Part shown: in pieces, positions 1 through 12,010 of the stretch | Position numbering within the stretch: position 1 is the stretch's first letter | How the letters are laid out: every line of letters begins with the position of its first letter | DNA from: Epiperipatus broadwayi | Taxonomy: Eukaryota; Onychophora; Udeonychophora; Euonychophora; Peripatidae | Direction of reading: 5' to 3' | NCBI GenBank assembly: GCA_028023455.1 | Contig: JAQFVV010012405.1 | Span: forward strand, 9,751,923-9,815,922 | DNA length: 64,000 bases | Position numbers and translations under genes: made by a program | Notes under the pieces: model-generated | Databases searched by the model: none | Told to the model about the DNA's origin: nothing | The model's input: the letters and a program-made list of their open reading frames with translations, nothing else

Positions 1-840
1 TTTTTTTTAGCTGCTTCTTTTAAAATATCTATTATGATTCCATCCTCGTACTTTTTTCTTATAGATTTTTGCATGTCTTATCTTTTTGTTACTTTGTAAT
101 TCAGAAGTTGTAGCAATTGTTGGATATACTTTGGTTCTTGTTCTTTAAAACAATATAATTCTTTATAGAACACTCTACATAGTTTATGATATTATTTCTC
201 TTTTGAGTAAAAGTCCTGTCTTTTCTTCTAATTATAAAAACAAATTTCTTTCTCATACCAAGATGTTGTTTTACCCTTTTGAAATTTATTAATTGATTAT
301 CACTTTTGGGGTTGAATCTATTAAAAACATAGAAACTTGAAACAATATTTTCTGTTAGTCAAATTATAATTAAATTCTATTGCAACTTTATTTGGATATT
401 TCCATGACTATTTTAGTTTAGCATTTTTTAAAAAAAAATTATTCGTAATGGACAGTATTTTCTTTTCTAATTACTCCACAAATCTTAGTATTCGTCATTT
501 CTGTCATATTAACCAAATTTAATCACAAAATTTTCATCTTTCTATTATTTTCTAATTCTACCATTAGTGTGTTCCATGTCAATTTTATAATGTCATTTGG
601 TCTAACAAAAATATTTTGTATATCTGTATGAAAATCCTTAATTTCATCACAATGAGAACTCATTGTAAACTTGAAGCATCTACATTTCACTTTGAGTAAC
701 TAATCATGCCATTATATCTAATATTACATCAATCTTCTCAATGTCTTTCTTCCATTTTAATTTATAGTGAATCCTATTTCACACTTCCCTTCCAATATTT
801 GTGCCCATTTTAAAATCAATTTTATCTTTTCATCTCTTTT
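1..840 (-). pseudogene. RTE/BovB-type LINE relic (endonuclease end and start of reverse transcriptase)
   Basis: Read on the minus strand, fragments in different frames resemble the apurinic-endonuclease/reverse-transcriptase polyprotein of RTE-type LINEs. The segment near 690-840 gives a stretch like the end of the endonuclease domain (an IDYIL-like block followed by WKKDIEKIDVI). The segment near 1-220 gives FYKELY followed by a decayed version of the usual 'GKAPGEDGI' block (seen as EDGIIIDILKEA) that opens the RT domain. Several stops and frameshifts break it, so it cannot be expressed. It runs off the left edge, where the catalytic part of the RT would lie. Family assignment is from recalled block patterns, not from a search; another non-LTR clade remains possible. 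Confidence 0.6.
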
Positions 841-1194
841 TTTAACTTGAAAAAGTTTGGCAATATCTCTATTATTTACTATTATCAGTTGTATTAATCA
901 ATGTAACCTTCATTCATTTGAAGGTTATCTGCAGTTTTACCTAAATAAAATATCACAGAATGACAAACTGAGCCCACAATCTGAAGATTGTCAGTATTTT
1001 CTGCCTTCATCTTGGAAAGCACCTTCACAGACCCCTGGAAATAAGGGCAACAACTTAGTTTTTTGATCATGCTTATAAATATCTAAAAATATTATTTACA
1101 AAAATCAATCTTGCTTGTGCGAAATATTAACTAATATTCCAGTAAAACTATCAGGCAATTAAAAAGAAACAGCTTTGTGTTTTTTTTATCTTAA
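841..1194. other. No gene or repeat recognised
   Basis: AT-rich sequence. The short open frame near 857-1066 has no recognisable domain and no coding-like composition. Confidence 0.5.
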
Positions 1195-1345
1195 ATACAG
1201 GAGGTAAAAAAACAATAAATTGACCACATTGACTGATTCAGGTTAGTGAGCATTCTATTCACAGCTGCAGTGACAAGTGCATATGGATTGGAAATTAAAA
1301 TCTTGCTTTGCTTATTTCCTTTATGTCCTCAAAGAGGAATCAGTC
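1195..1345 (+). repeat. Dispersed repeat, family F, copy 1
   Basis: This stretch aligns by eye with 28,330-28,560. Shared pieces include AGAGGTAAAAA, CAGCTGCARTGACAAG, a GTATGGA-type block and CAAAGAGGAATC. Copy 1 lacks about 45 bases that copy 2 has in the middle. No coding content is evident. Confidence 0.5.
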
Positions 1346-1486
1346 TCTTTTTATTTCACAGCAAAGTCTTTTCTACTGTCTTACACAAATATTTTTGAAT
1401 GTGCATACTTCAGGATTTATACATTTGATTTGTTCTTTTATAACTCACATAATCACCATTTCTTATGCTTGCTCATTAAGGTTATT

Positions 1487-1707
1487 AAAACAGGCAAAAC
1501 TTTCCATACAGCATGAGATCCTAAGATCTAGATGCAGTGCTCTCAGATCCAAGGCTCCTCATTGATAAAGACCACAAACTAGAAACTAGTCTGGGGATAT
1601 TGAATGAGTAGGCACTAGATAGGCATTTTGTGCACAAGCCTTCTGTCATCCATTGATTACTTTGGCTTGCACTGAGTGGCACTACTGTATAGATAGTTTT
1701 GCCTGTT
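1487..1707 (+). mobile_element. Family A retrozyme-like element with inverted ends
   Basis: The ends AAAACAGGCAAAAC (1487) and GTTTTGCCTGTT (1696) are inverted copies of each other. The inside is a reverse-oriented relative of 22,505-22,740, sharing the CACAAGCCTTCTG, GTAGGCACTAGAT and CTCAGATCCA blocks. It holds a decayed hammerhead-like motif (1,556-1,597). It has no open frame, so it would depend on another element's machinery. Confidence 0.65.
1556..1597 (+). ncRNA. Hammerhead-like ribozyme motif (family A, decayed core)
   Basis: Stem I is UCCUCA (1556-1561) paired with UGGGGA (1592-1597), six pairs including one G-U. The first core box is UUGAUAA where CUGACGA would be expected (changes that fit C-to-T and G-to-A decay). 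GAAA is at 1582-1585, followed by the palindrome ACUAGU and C before the expected cleavage site. It is probably inactive because of the broken first box. Confidence 0.55.
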
Positions 1708-2314
1708 CTTTTATAACTGATGTTTAAAAACTTTATGTGTTTGAAAAATTGTTTTAGGTAGCTGAGAATTTTTAAGACAAGTTAGGATTTATTTTACCAT
1801 TCAGGCAAAACTCATTTATTAAATAAATAGTTTATAAATGGTTATTCAGATATTTTTAAATAGAGGGTAAAAAAAAAAAATTTCTGCATACATCAATTGT
1901 TTATCATAGTGAGCACTGTTCTTTTTCTACTACTTCAACAAAGAAGATTTCTGGAGATGTATTTGCCATTCCGAGGACTATTTAAGACATGAACATAAAA
2001 CAGGCTTTGAATGATCAAATGCAAAGAAAATGTCTCTCCAGCTGATCATCACAGAATAATAATGGGATTTGTATTTATCAGCTTTGGGATAGGCTTGGGA
2101 AGTTTTCTTGTTTATCTCTAGCAAAAAAATCGTTAGAAACTCGCTTCCTGTCCAAAATTGTATAATTATATAGGTTGATTATAGGCCAGCTACTATAAAA
2201 CAAAAATCCTAATCCTGTTAAAATATTTTTTAAGATTAATCAAAAGTGATTTAAACTCATATAATAGGCATAACAGCCTGACATACTTCCATTTCATCAT
2301 AAGGCTTCTTCACA

Positions 2315-2346
<32 letters not shown>

Positions 2347-2754
2347 GATCTGCCATCTGTTATATTTTAGTATACACAAAAAATCTAATTGTAAAGAATC
2401 AGGGATGTTTTATATTTAGATCTCTAGATTCAATAGTATTGCTGGTATAATTCTTGACCTAATACAAATGGTTTTTTTTTTTACATTTTACCTAAAAAGT
2501 GACCAACACCTATAAAATATTGAAATATTTAATCTTTATGTGTTACTATCTTATATAAAATTTAAAAAAATAAAATTTAGAGTTTTATATACAGTATCTA
2601 ATATATGTTCATGAATAAGCAACATAATTTTATAGCAAAAACAATTACGTTGGCCACTTCAATAACACATGATTTTCATTTTATTGGTGTAAAAGACTTA
2701 TTGAGATAGATGATATATCATTGAAATTCACTTATTTAATGTATATTTCCCATG
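1708..2754. other. No gene recognised; AC/AT microsatellite at about 2,315-2,346
   Basis: AT-rich, with a short (AC)n run that passes into (AT)n. Nothing else stands out. Confidence 0.5.
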
Positions 2755-2843
2755 TGTCATAGCATCAGCCGGGAAGCGAACCCGCTAACGCGGAACAACT
2801 GTTTGTAAAGCAGCTGTCGCTGCCCTCTCGACCACCAATGCTT
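2755..2843 (-). mobile_element. tRNA-like short SINE (family T)
   Basis: On the minus strand it reads GCATTGGTGGTCGAGAGG, then an anticodon-arm-like hairpin, a GGGTTCGC B-box region, CCCGG and GATGCTATGACA. The first and last 7 bases pair like an acceptor stem. The same unit recurs at 24,150, 24,753 and 30,836 and, more diverged, at 19,668 and 37,205. The D-arm GGTNGAGAGG and extra arm look like a class II (Ser/Leu-type) tRNA, but I do not assign an isotype. A working tRNA gene is unlikely given the copies and tails. Confidence 0.65.
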
Positions 2844-4629
2844 GTTTATATATAAATACATTTACCGAAAATAACAAAAATGGAGTATGTTCAAGGTAGA
2901 AGTTTTGCGATAATAAAATAATTTTTGATTTATAAAAACATATATTATGTTCACGATTAGCACACATACTTTCATAATTTATATATATAAAACTAGAAAA
3001 AAAGCTTTTTTTTTATTGCGTGGTTGTATAAAACTCCATGAAGTTTGATATTTATAGAAAAATAAACTGTGAAAAAAAAAAAAAACCCTTTAATAGAATT
3101 AAAACACGTAATTTTACAATGTCTCAATAGCGTATTTGGCATTATTGTAAATGTTGAACTAACAATAATTCGGCCTTTTTTTTATTCATTAAGAATTTAA
3201 ATTGTCTCTTAAATCAAAATTCAAAAACATATCACCACAAGATACTGTCTGAATAGAATTGATGTTATTGAATATCATCAAGCGAGTTGATAAGATATTA
3301 ACACTGTTTGCACGTATCGTAACAGAAGGCTATTGTTTTGGAATAAAATGAAAGATTTTATAATTTTCTTCTTTATAGGGAAATATTGACTCCAAACAAT
3401 GAAAACCAATTAAAGGATATAAAACCAACTTTATTGTAATTCGTTTCCTGCCCAAGGGAAAAAAAGAATTTGGTATTACTCATAGTATTTTGGACTCTTC
3501 AGGTGGTCTAACATTAACAATCCGCGCGGTGATCGACTGCGTAATTTTACGTTTGAAATGCCATTCGGTAATAAGTCTGAGGTAAAAAAGAGTAAAGATA
3601 TTATTGCGAATATTTCTAATTATGATTTTATATATAAAAAAAAAAAAAGTGATAAAATTTATCATATTTGAATAAAACAAATCAAATATTAATTCTATAA
3701 CTAATAAAAAAATTAAATAGTGTTATAATATATATATGGACATAATATAAAGAGAAAAAATACAAATTATATATGTAGACATGTTAGGTTATTAGCCGGA
3801 AGTCAGGTGAAGTAATAATACAGCTGAGTAATATGATCAATAATAGTTTAAGTAATAAATCTTACTACGCTTATCAAATTATAATAATAGTTTATTAGTA
3901 TTGAATAGTTTGCCATTGTGTTATTCTTTTAGCATACTTTAATATCTTAAGTTAATGATAGAAAGTACATCTATCTTTTAGGGTAGCAGATTGTGTTTTC
4001 AATTCAGTTTAGCTAAATTTTTTTTATTTCTCAGATCATTCAACAAACTTAGTTTTTTTTTTTTTTTTACAAATAGACAGCTCATTGCCAATACAGTTAA
4101 GTATCCAGTATAGTCTTTTAAAAAATAGCTTCTCTATTAGTATTCCATAAAGTGACAATGAAGACTGCTCAGTAGTTTCCACTTGATAGGAAAGTTAAAA
4201 ATTGGGTGATTTTTGTTATTGTTTTATCCTCTGTATAAGAATAGTTAGATATTTATTTACTAGTCAATATCATATGGTTAACTAAGTTAATTATAAGCTA
4301 TCTATTAAAGAGAAAACTCTTAAAAAATTTCATTTGTCCTAAATTTAAACCTGAAGTTATAGAAATGGCAGAGAGATCTATGCAAAGTAAAACGTTTCAG
4401 CATTCTAAGAATGGTTTAATTACATCTAGCTGTGTCTTGACTACAAGAATGAAAAATGTAATTGTAATATGGCACAGCCTTTATTATAAGAAATGGGTGT
4501 AATATACTACATGAATCTGAACTTATACTCGGTGTTTAACTTATTTAAAGTTTTATTTTATTTTTATGTAGCATGAAAATATTATTTTTCGTCATATTAG
4601 CTTGTTTTTTGAATTAAATAGTAAACAAA
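2844..4629. other. No gene recognised
   Basis: AT-rich sequence with short A and T runs. The segment near 3,480-3,550 is a little richer in GC (AATCCGCGCGGTGATCGAC) but I could not match it to a family. Confidence 0.45.
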
Positions 4630-4925
4630 TCACCATTAGATGTCACTGCAGTCAAAGTTATGGAAGAATAAATATGAAAAAAGTGATTATGTATACAGAA
4701 AGTGGATTATTGGTTTTTATGCTGGTTTGGAAAAAGACAAGGGGGATTTAGATATAAAGGCCATCGAGTTGACAAAGATTATGTTGTGGAAATGGGATGG
4801 AGCAGAAATTAGGAAAACTTAGAGTGGGGAATGTAAAATTAAATAGTTAACAGGTTTCTCTGGGCATAATTGCTGAGAGATTCTTGACTTCGTTTAAAAA
4901 GAAGCTATAGTACATCACATCACAT
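4630..4925 (+). repeat. Dispersed repeat, family D, copy 1
   Basis: About 285 bp shared with 50,517-50,806 and 63,245-63,525. Fixed blocks include AAGTTATGGAAGAATAAATA, GTTGACAAAGATTATG, AGAGTGGGGAATG, CTGGGCATAATTGCTGAGA and CTTGACTTCGTTTAA. The 3' end is a CATCACATCACATC tail. A simple-repeat tail and conserved 3' half suggest a retroposed element (a SINE or a LINE 3' end), strand +. A 60-codon open frame lies inside but is interrupted in other copies, so I do not call it a protein. Confidence 0.7.
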
Positions 4926-6470
4926 CTTACGTTAAATTTTTATATCAATGAAACATAATTATGCAAATAATATAAATATTTGCTAATTATATTGGTTATC
5001 TCTTAAAATAAAATTTTTGGTTAGTAAGAAAAATGACAATGATAACAATAGTAATATCAATAATTAAGCGCTTTTAACGCTCGTTAAAGAAGTTATATAT
5101 ATTAATAATTTATTTAAAGATTAGCGCTTTCAAAGCTCCATTGCTTCATACTCATAGCTGTGTGCAGTTGATAGTGATGAGGGGGCGTATTCAAATTTAT
5201 GTTAATTAGTTAGACGTTTTAGTATTTTATTTAAAATATTGTTTGAATTAGTTGAATAGTAATAATAATTATATATATGGAGGATTGGCTGCGATCCAAA
5301 TAATGATCGTTTGCTACCTGAAATGAATATATGTTGCAAAGCAATTTGCCTTTAAAAAAAAATCATACACAAATAAATAATATATAGTGCATATTGTGGA
5401 GCTGACTTCTTTATATATATATTCTGTAACCATTGAATCATACCTAAATTAGTATTATAAGAGTCTATGGACATGATCGAATCTGAAAGCATGATGTTAA
5501 TGTAATGTATATAACATCATCATTTTCAACAATTATTAATCCAATGCAAAATCAAAGTCTCTTTATGTATAATCCAGTTTTTTAAATCTATATTTTCTTC
5601 TGACCATTCCAATAAATTTCATTATTTTAAAGTAAATTCTTCTAGGTTTTTCACAATTTTTTATTGACTAGTTCAATGCTTCCATTATCTCGATCTATAA
5701 TAATCTCTAAGTCATATCTTTTTTACAGTTCTGTTTAAACTTTGTCGGTATATACTATTAACTCTTCGGTAAACATTTTACCTTCAATGTTCTGTATTAA
5801 TCTCAGTATACAGTCTAAGTGTTAAATCTATAAATAAAAAAATTGATAAAACATATTTATTAAAAATATTTCTTATCAAGGATATAGTTTAATCAGAGTT
5901 TAATCTGGGCTGCAGCAGGCTGAACAATTTTGTAAACAATTTAATTTCGCATACTTTCTTAATAATCTTTGTTTTTTAAAAGTTATTGAACATTAATTTA
6001 CCTTTTTTCTAATATTTATTTTTAGTTATACTAATTTGCTTTGATCTGATAATACTTGCAATATTCTCTTATAGGACAACTATTTGTTTCTTCATGAGTC
6101 CTATAAAAAAAACAGTGAAAATGAGATGTAATGTGCACAATATCTTCATAATTGATTAATTAGGTGTTATTGAAGGAATGTTTCTAGTTTATTTACACAA
6201 AGGTAAAATTAAAAATAAAAAAAAAGTTCCTTTTTAATTAGGCACTTGAATGTAGTTGAAAATTAATGATAGGAATTATCACACAGGTTAACTAATGACT
6301 TCACATACTCTAACGATTTAGATTCAAAATTTTACATCCTGTAAAGATCAAAAAATAGTTTTAGTATAACCCTTGGCCTGGGTCAGTTAGCTTTCATTAG
6401 CTACTGTTTTTGGTAAAGGGCTTGCTAATTAACTAATTATATATAGATAACTCCACACATTAAATATTTC
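4926..6470. other. No gene recognised
   Basis: AT-rich, without long open frames or recognisable repeats. Confidence 0.45.
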
Positions 6471-6479
6471 CACTCCATG

Positions 6480-6690
6480 TATATAATATTTGAATACAAG
6501 TATAATTTACATACTTGGAGTTTAGATGTAATTATAGTGGATTTGAACCGAGACTTTCAAGCTTCCTTCAGCTATCCACTCTATCTCAGACAACTAATCG
6601 CATAACCACAGATTGGTCAAAAAGATAAATCAATATGCATATTTCATGCTGAACCAGCACATATAAGTTAGTCCAGATCATATTCCACAC
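6480..6690 (-). mobile_element. Family B element: hammerhead-like motif plus tRNA-like segment
   Basis: On the minus strand the order is a decayed hammerhead-like box (about 6,625-6,680), ATCTTTTTGACC, then a tRNA-like part ending in GGTTCAAATCC, a good Pol III B-box (about 6,537-6,548). The order matches the copy at 33,040-33,270, and the tRNA-like part forms the arms of the palindrome at 39,800-39,930. This suggests a SINE with a ribozyme at its front. Confidence 0.6.
6625..6680 (-). ncRNA. Hammerhead-like motif (family B, decayed)
   Basis: Minus-strand GUGCUGGUUCAGCAU forms stem II directly before GAAA, as in the copy at 29,714. The first core box reads CUUAUAU instead of CUGAUGA, so it is inactive by inspection. 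Confidence 0.4.
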
Positions 6691-6699
6691 ATACACATT

Positions 6700-9589
6700 T
6701 AATCAGTACTTGAATTCCATCTTTAATGTTAAAATAAGGTTGCCATGACAACAGTTTGAACTTGTTGATTGTTATGGATATTGGAATTGTCTAATTGTTG
6801 ACTGGTTTTAATTGTATATTTTCCCCTCCCCCGTCTCTCCGCCCTAATAATCTATAATAATGTTTAAAATATTTCGGTTCTCTTTGTCGTCTTAACAAAA
6901 TGAATGAAATGAATTTATTAAAATGATTACTACTGTCAAACTTTAAAATATAAATACGTTATATTATTAAAATTTTATTATGTTCTGAGATGGAGGACGC
7001 ACGGGAGCGGAAGACTACATTGAGATATATCCACTGATACTTCCCATGATAAGAACACTATACTAAATAATCAACTTTGGTATTCTTTGACTTTCCAGCT
7101 CTTTCTTAGATTAAGATAATAATCATATCTTATTATTCTTTGTAATAATAATCTAGCTCAATTAAATAATTTAAGTAAATAAATGAAATAAAATCAAATC
7201 AAATAAATCTCAGGTTCATAAATTGTTTAAACTAATTTAAATTACGGTAGTAAACTATGAGAGGAATTTTCATAAATTCATAAACAACTAACCATAATAA
7301 ATAAGAATAATGATAATAATAGTATAATGTATCCTATTTCTTCTTAAATGAAATAAATAAATAAATATTACGTTCGTGGAGTATTTAATAATCTGACATC
7401 AAATAGTGTTGTAATATTAGCATATAATTTATTTTAATATTGTGGAACACTTATGAAATAAAATATAATTATAATCCTTTAATTTTATCATAAAATAATT
7501 TTCAAAAATTATTATAACACTTTATGTTTTCTACTTTGTGAAAATTATATGTCTGTTGCAATTATAAAGTGTATTGGATATCATGATTCTATGTGGAGAA
7601 ATAATAACTAAGAACAACAAATAAATTTACAACTAGTTTATTAATAATATTAACAAATAACAATATTTAATTTGTACTCGGATTCCCTACTTTTGTTACA
7701 AATTCTTTACTAGTTTTCTCAACATTAAATTTCTACTATTTTATTTTTAACTCTTATACAGTATTATTATTATTAGATATCTGATTTTAGTTTAGCTTGT
7801 TACAAAAATGTATCTATAATAATTATCATTAATATTTATATCTCTATTAATTTTAAAATTATATTTTTAAAAATTTTTTACCTTTGTAGTAAAAATTATA
7901 AAAATCATAAAATTCTATTTTTATATTATTCATGGAATCCTAAAGATTCAAACCTTCTTGACATTTTGTGTTCTTTTATCTTGCTATACAATAATTATTA
8001 ATCCAATACTTTCCAAGCTTTGTTCGTATGGTATTACATCATTACCTAATGACAAATAATATATCTGTTACACTTATTGAATCATTTTAACCAACATATC
8101 TCTATTTTTAAATATCTATAAAATATTAAAATTTTATTATTACTTTAAAAACTTTGTTTAGATTTTTCCTTTAAAATCTTATATTCATTTCAGAATTACT
8201 TTTTTAAACTATCTATGTTCTTCTCTCTTATGCTTTTTTTCCTTTTAAAATAACAATTCTACTCATTCTAGTAAATAAACTTTCTTAATACGACAACCTA
8301 GCTCTTTCTATTTTATGTATTTTTATAAAAATATCTTTCTGACGATGTATATTCATGAAACAAGGTAGCAAAATAGTGAGGATCAAAATAACTAGAATGT
8401 TTCCGTATAAACTTTGACAATGTGACAGTGAATTTAAAAAAAATAGAGGGTGCTTTATTGTCTATCCACCTCTACTATAGGAGTGTGTAAAGCTATTCCT
8501 TCAGCTTTATATAACTAAAAGTTTAAAGTAGTAAAAAAAAATGTCCAAAATATATGTGTTCAGTGATAGGACTTAGTTAGCTATACTGAAATCACACAAA
8601 ATCTATGTCAAAATATTTGTTTTTTTTTCTTGCCAAAAAAACTCTCTTGTCCTCACCGTACACATCCTATCTTTTATTTCTCTAGTTTATCTATGCATCC
8701 TCACAATTCCTGTCTCTTTTCTAACAATAATAAAATTCATTTTAGTTCAAACTATACGTATTTTAAGAAAATCTTTTACTACTTATCGTTATTTTATTCA
8801 ACTATTTTAAAATTATCTGAAGATTTTGAACATAAAAGTTCAAAAGAATCAATAATTATTATGATACTTATTATTAATTATATTTTTTAAAACAACTATT
8901 GTCATTTAAAATTACTCTTCTCAATATATGTTTTATTTGAATTTTAAAAATTTCTACTCTTCTTCATTATAGATGATAAAAAATACATTTGATTTCAACA
9001 ATTCACAATTACCAAAACGTCTCTATCTTCTTGATGTTCTGAGGCTTCCTTTTATTCTTGTAGATATTTAAAACTTCTTATTTTTTTTATAATAATATTT
9101 CTATCATTCTATTAAGTATTTATTAAATCTCATTATTCTTAAATTCATGTTTATATGTTTCCCTAAGCTATATAGAATTTTTATATTTAAATACAATCAA
9201 ATAAAATATTTAAATTTATTTCGATACTGTTTGTCGACTTGTTAAAATTGTTCTAGTAAGTAAAAAAAATATATATATTTTTCTTCAGTCATATGTTCTA
9301 TAAAAAAAATAACTCTGTTTAGTATCTTCTCGACTGTCCTTATTTCTCATATTTTATACACTTATTAATTATTGATATCTCCTTTAACATAGTCTGCTAC
9401 TTTTCCGTCTGGTTTCCCCGATGCATCTTGTACGGCTTTTCAAATCTTCAATAAAATTTTGGTTTCCATGGATCCATTTTCATTTAGTTGAGCAATTTAT
9501 TTAACATTAAAATCAAGCATTTTCTTCATTGAATCTTATACTATTTTTTCTAATAAGCTAAAGTTTTAGGCACCTTGCCATAAAATATT
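6700..9589. other. No gene recognised
   Basis: Very AT-rich. The open frame near 8,630-8,890 is low in complexity and matches no family I know. Confidence 0.45.
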
Positions 9590-9970
9590 TATAGCACTTT
9601 AATCTTTTTTATTTCCTTTTTTTTCAAATTTTTGAAAATATATCTTTTAAAATTTTTTTTTTTTTAAAAAAAACTTTTTTTTTCCCTTTTTTTTTTTTTT
9701 TATTTATAGTAAAAATTTAAAATTTTTTTTTTAGAAGAATTTTATTTGATGTTAGGATAGTGTTTTGTTTTTGTTATTTTTTTTTTTGGTCGTGAACAGT
9801 CTTTTTTTTTTTTTTTTATTTTTTCTTTTTTTTTTTTTTTTTTTTTAGTATTTAGTTTGTGGTTGGGGGGGGGAGGGAGGGGGGGGGGAGAGGATTGGTT
9901 ATTTTTTTTTTTTTTTTTTTTATTTTATTTATTTTTTTTTTTTTTTTTTTTTTTGTTTTGGGTTTTTGTT
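9590..9970 (+). repeat. Homopolymer T block with a G-rich island
   Basis: Long runs of T are broken only by single bases, with a G-rich tract at about 9,862-9,890. Such tracts are hard to sequence, so the exact run lengths may be wrong. Frames here (poly-F peptides) are not genes. Confidence 0.8.
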
Positions 9971-10758
9971 GGGGTAGGGTTTAGGGTTGGAGTACTAAAT
10001 CAACTTCTCTGTGTCAAAATATATTTATGTTACAGAATACTTTTAGAATAATCCGAAATTATAAATTTTATTACTGTTCAGCTACGATGTTATCAGCATA
10101 AAAATTTGTTCTTTCTCTTTTCCTTACACATTCTTCTCCCGCTCTGTATAATTCTTAGATTTTTGTCTGTTATTTTACTCCTTTGATTGGTTATATTTAT
10201 TTTGCGCGACAATTTTTCTTTTATTTTGTACAGAATGGTGTTTTAAAATTAGAATTGTGGGTATGTCTGGAATATTTATACCATATTTTTAAATTCAATT
10301 ATAATTTTTTTTAAAAAAAATTTCTAGCTTAAAATAATTATTAAAACAATATTTATATTTTTACTTTCCTTTAAAGATCGATGGCAATTATATCTAGTTT
10401 TAAATTCACACAGTTTATTATTATTTTAACAAGAGTGTGTGTGAGGCATATATATCGGTCTGTTTACTACTTTTATCAATGATTTTTTTTCGTCTCGGTC
10501 TAAATTCCAAAACTGATATATTTTTTATAAAATTTGGAAAATAATTTATATGTTAAACTAAATATACCTCCCATCCCCAGTTTATTAATAAATTATCTCT
10601 ATTAAATTTGATTATTAAATACAATTATACATTACTTTCATTTATTTAATTTATTAGTTTTTAATATTATACTAAATAATTGTATACTTTTAACTATCTA
10701 TAGCTGTATTATTTTATTTTGTTAGCTTTTTTTATCATCATAAATGATATGATTAATT
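9971..10758. other. No gene recognised
   Basis: AT-rich spacer between two T-homopolymer blocks. Confidence 0.45.
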
Positions 10759-10940
10759 TTTATTTTATTTTTTTTTTTTTTAAATATTTTTTTTTTTTTT
10801 TTTTATTAGGTTTTTTTTTTTTTTTTATTTTAATAAAAATTTTTATTTTTTTTTTATATATATTTTATTTTTATAATTTAATATTTAAATTTTTTTTTTT
10901 TTGTTTTTGTTTTTTTTTTTTTTTTTTATAGAGGGGGGAA
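10759..10940 (+). repeat. Homopolymer T block
   Basis: Near-continuous T runs end in GAGGGGGGAAAA and a short AT repeat, immediately left of the Penelope-like element. Confidence 0.75.
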
Positions 10941-10957
10941 AAAATATATATATATAT

Positions 10958-11243
10958 CATCAAAACTACCCCAAATCTAAAATTAAACCAGACCAGCATA
11001 AAAATAATATTAAAACACAACCTAAGGTTTCACTGCTACAAGCAGACTTCTCAAGTGTAAAGAACTACAAAAAAAAAAAACCACACATTATATATACTAT
11101 TAAAAACTACCCACAAATCCATTCACTTCCCATCCACCCTTAATATTAAAAGAACTCTTAAATAAGTTAATTGCTTCAGAATAATAAATTTTCAATAATA
11201 AAGACTCTTTAATTCTTCTTTTGATTTCATTTCTCTCAAAGAA
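10958..11243 (-). repeat. PLE-1 left inverted arm
   Basis: Reverse complement of 11,867-12,148. It includes antisense C-terminal codons (11,113-11,243) and a hammerhead-like motif read on the minus strand (11,015-11,057). Confidence 0.8.
11015..11057 (-). ncRNA. Hammerhead-like motif in PLE-1 left arm
   Basis: Minus strand: CUUGAGA in place of a CUGANGA box, then a perfect CUGC/GCAG hairpin with a UUGUA loop, U, and GAAACC. Stem II plus GAAA is as in a hammerhead; the first box is degenerate. Activity is doubtful. Confidence 0.4.
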
Positions 11244-11263
11244 ATATAGAAACTAATTATTTA

Positions 11264-12010
11264 TTGTGCAGTCATTTAGTTAAAAGTAAAGAATTAAGAT
11301 CTATAATTAAACCTGATAGCTATCAGTCTGTATCTCATAAAGTAGCTGCTTTAAGGAATTATTGTCATAGGAATATTAAATTAAATAATTCTAGTGGGGT
11401 AGCTTTGTTTCAGAAATATCAATTTTATAAAGATTATTTGAGTGTTGGATACTCTGATAAATTTGTTAAAATTATTTTATTTAATAGTAATATTTGTAAG
11501 GATGTAAAGGTTAAAGAAAAATATGATTTTATTTCTTTGCCATTTAAATTGTCTTCTTATAAAATTGTATGTAGAAATGGTAAATTGTTTGGAAATAAGA
11601 AAATTGTTTGGAAAAGGAGTGTTACATTGAATAATTTATTAAATAATACAAAAGAAATTTTTGATAGAAAGACTATTCCTGGTGTAGTATATTTTATTCC
11701 TGATTTCTTTTGTAAGAAGGTTTACATAGGTCAGAGTAGTTTGAGTTTAAATGAAAGAATAAAGGTTCATAAAAGTAGAGTTAAAAATAGATATCTTAGT
11801 TCTGCTTTGTATGTCCATGAAAAAGATACAGGCCACACTATTGATTTTGATGAAGCTAAGGTTGTCTTCTTTGAGAGAAATGAAATCAAAAGAAGAATTA
11901 AAGAGTCTTTATTATTGAAAATTTATTATTCTGAAACAATTAACTTATTTAAGAGTTCTTTTAATATTAAGGGTGGATGGGAAGTGAATGGATTTGAGGG
12001 TAGTTTTTAA
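11264..12010 (+). CDS. GIY-YIG endonuclease part of a Penelope-like element
   Basis: An uninterrupted frame of about 248 codons. It has no in-frame ATG and starts right after the left arm, so it is the C-terminal part of a larger protein and the start given is only the first open codon. Residues ~50-135 resemble the linker after a Penelope RT. The nuclease follows: GVVYFI at ~140-145, VYIG at ~153-156, R165 and H169, and the LY-H-x-GHTIDF block at ~182-195 that is usual in Penelope GIY-YIG domains. These nucleases nick DNA to prime target-site reverse transcription. With the RT missing, autonomous movement is not possible. A group I intron homing enzyme is less likely because of the linker and the element arms. 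Confidence 0.75.
   Translation: MCSHLVKSKELRSIIKPDSYQSVSHKVAALRNYCHRNIKLNNSSGVALFQKYQFYKDYLSVGYSDKFVKIILFNSNICKDVKVKEKYDFISLPFKLSSYKIVCRNGKLFGNKKIVWKRSVTLNNLLNNTKEIFDRKTIPGVVYFIPDFFCKKVYIGQSSLSLNERIKVHKSRVKNRYLSSALYVHEKDTGHTIDFDEAKVVFFERNEIKRRIKESLLLKIYYSETINLFKSSFNIKGGWEVNGFEGSF

Noticed and set aside
4640-4822. 60-codon frame as a small protein gene
   Set aside because: It belongs to the family D repeat, and the frame is interrupted in other copies.
8630-8890. 86-codon plus-strand frame
   Set aside because: AT-rich noise without a recognisable domain, conserved start or splice context.
9970-9995. GGTAGGGTTTAGGGTTGG as an internal telomere repeat
   Set aside because: Only one exact TTAGGG unit, inside a G/T homopolymer region.
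11264-12010. Reading the GIY-YIG frame as a group I intron homing endonuclease or a host repair nuclease
   Set aside because: The linker before the nuclease, the SALxxH...GHxIDF block and the element-type inverted arms fit a Penelope-like element better.
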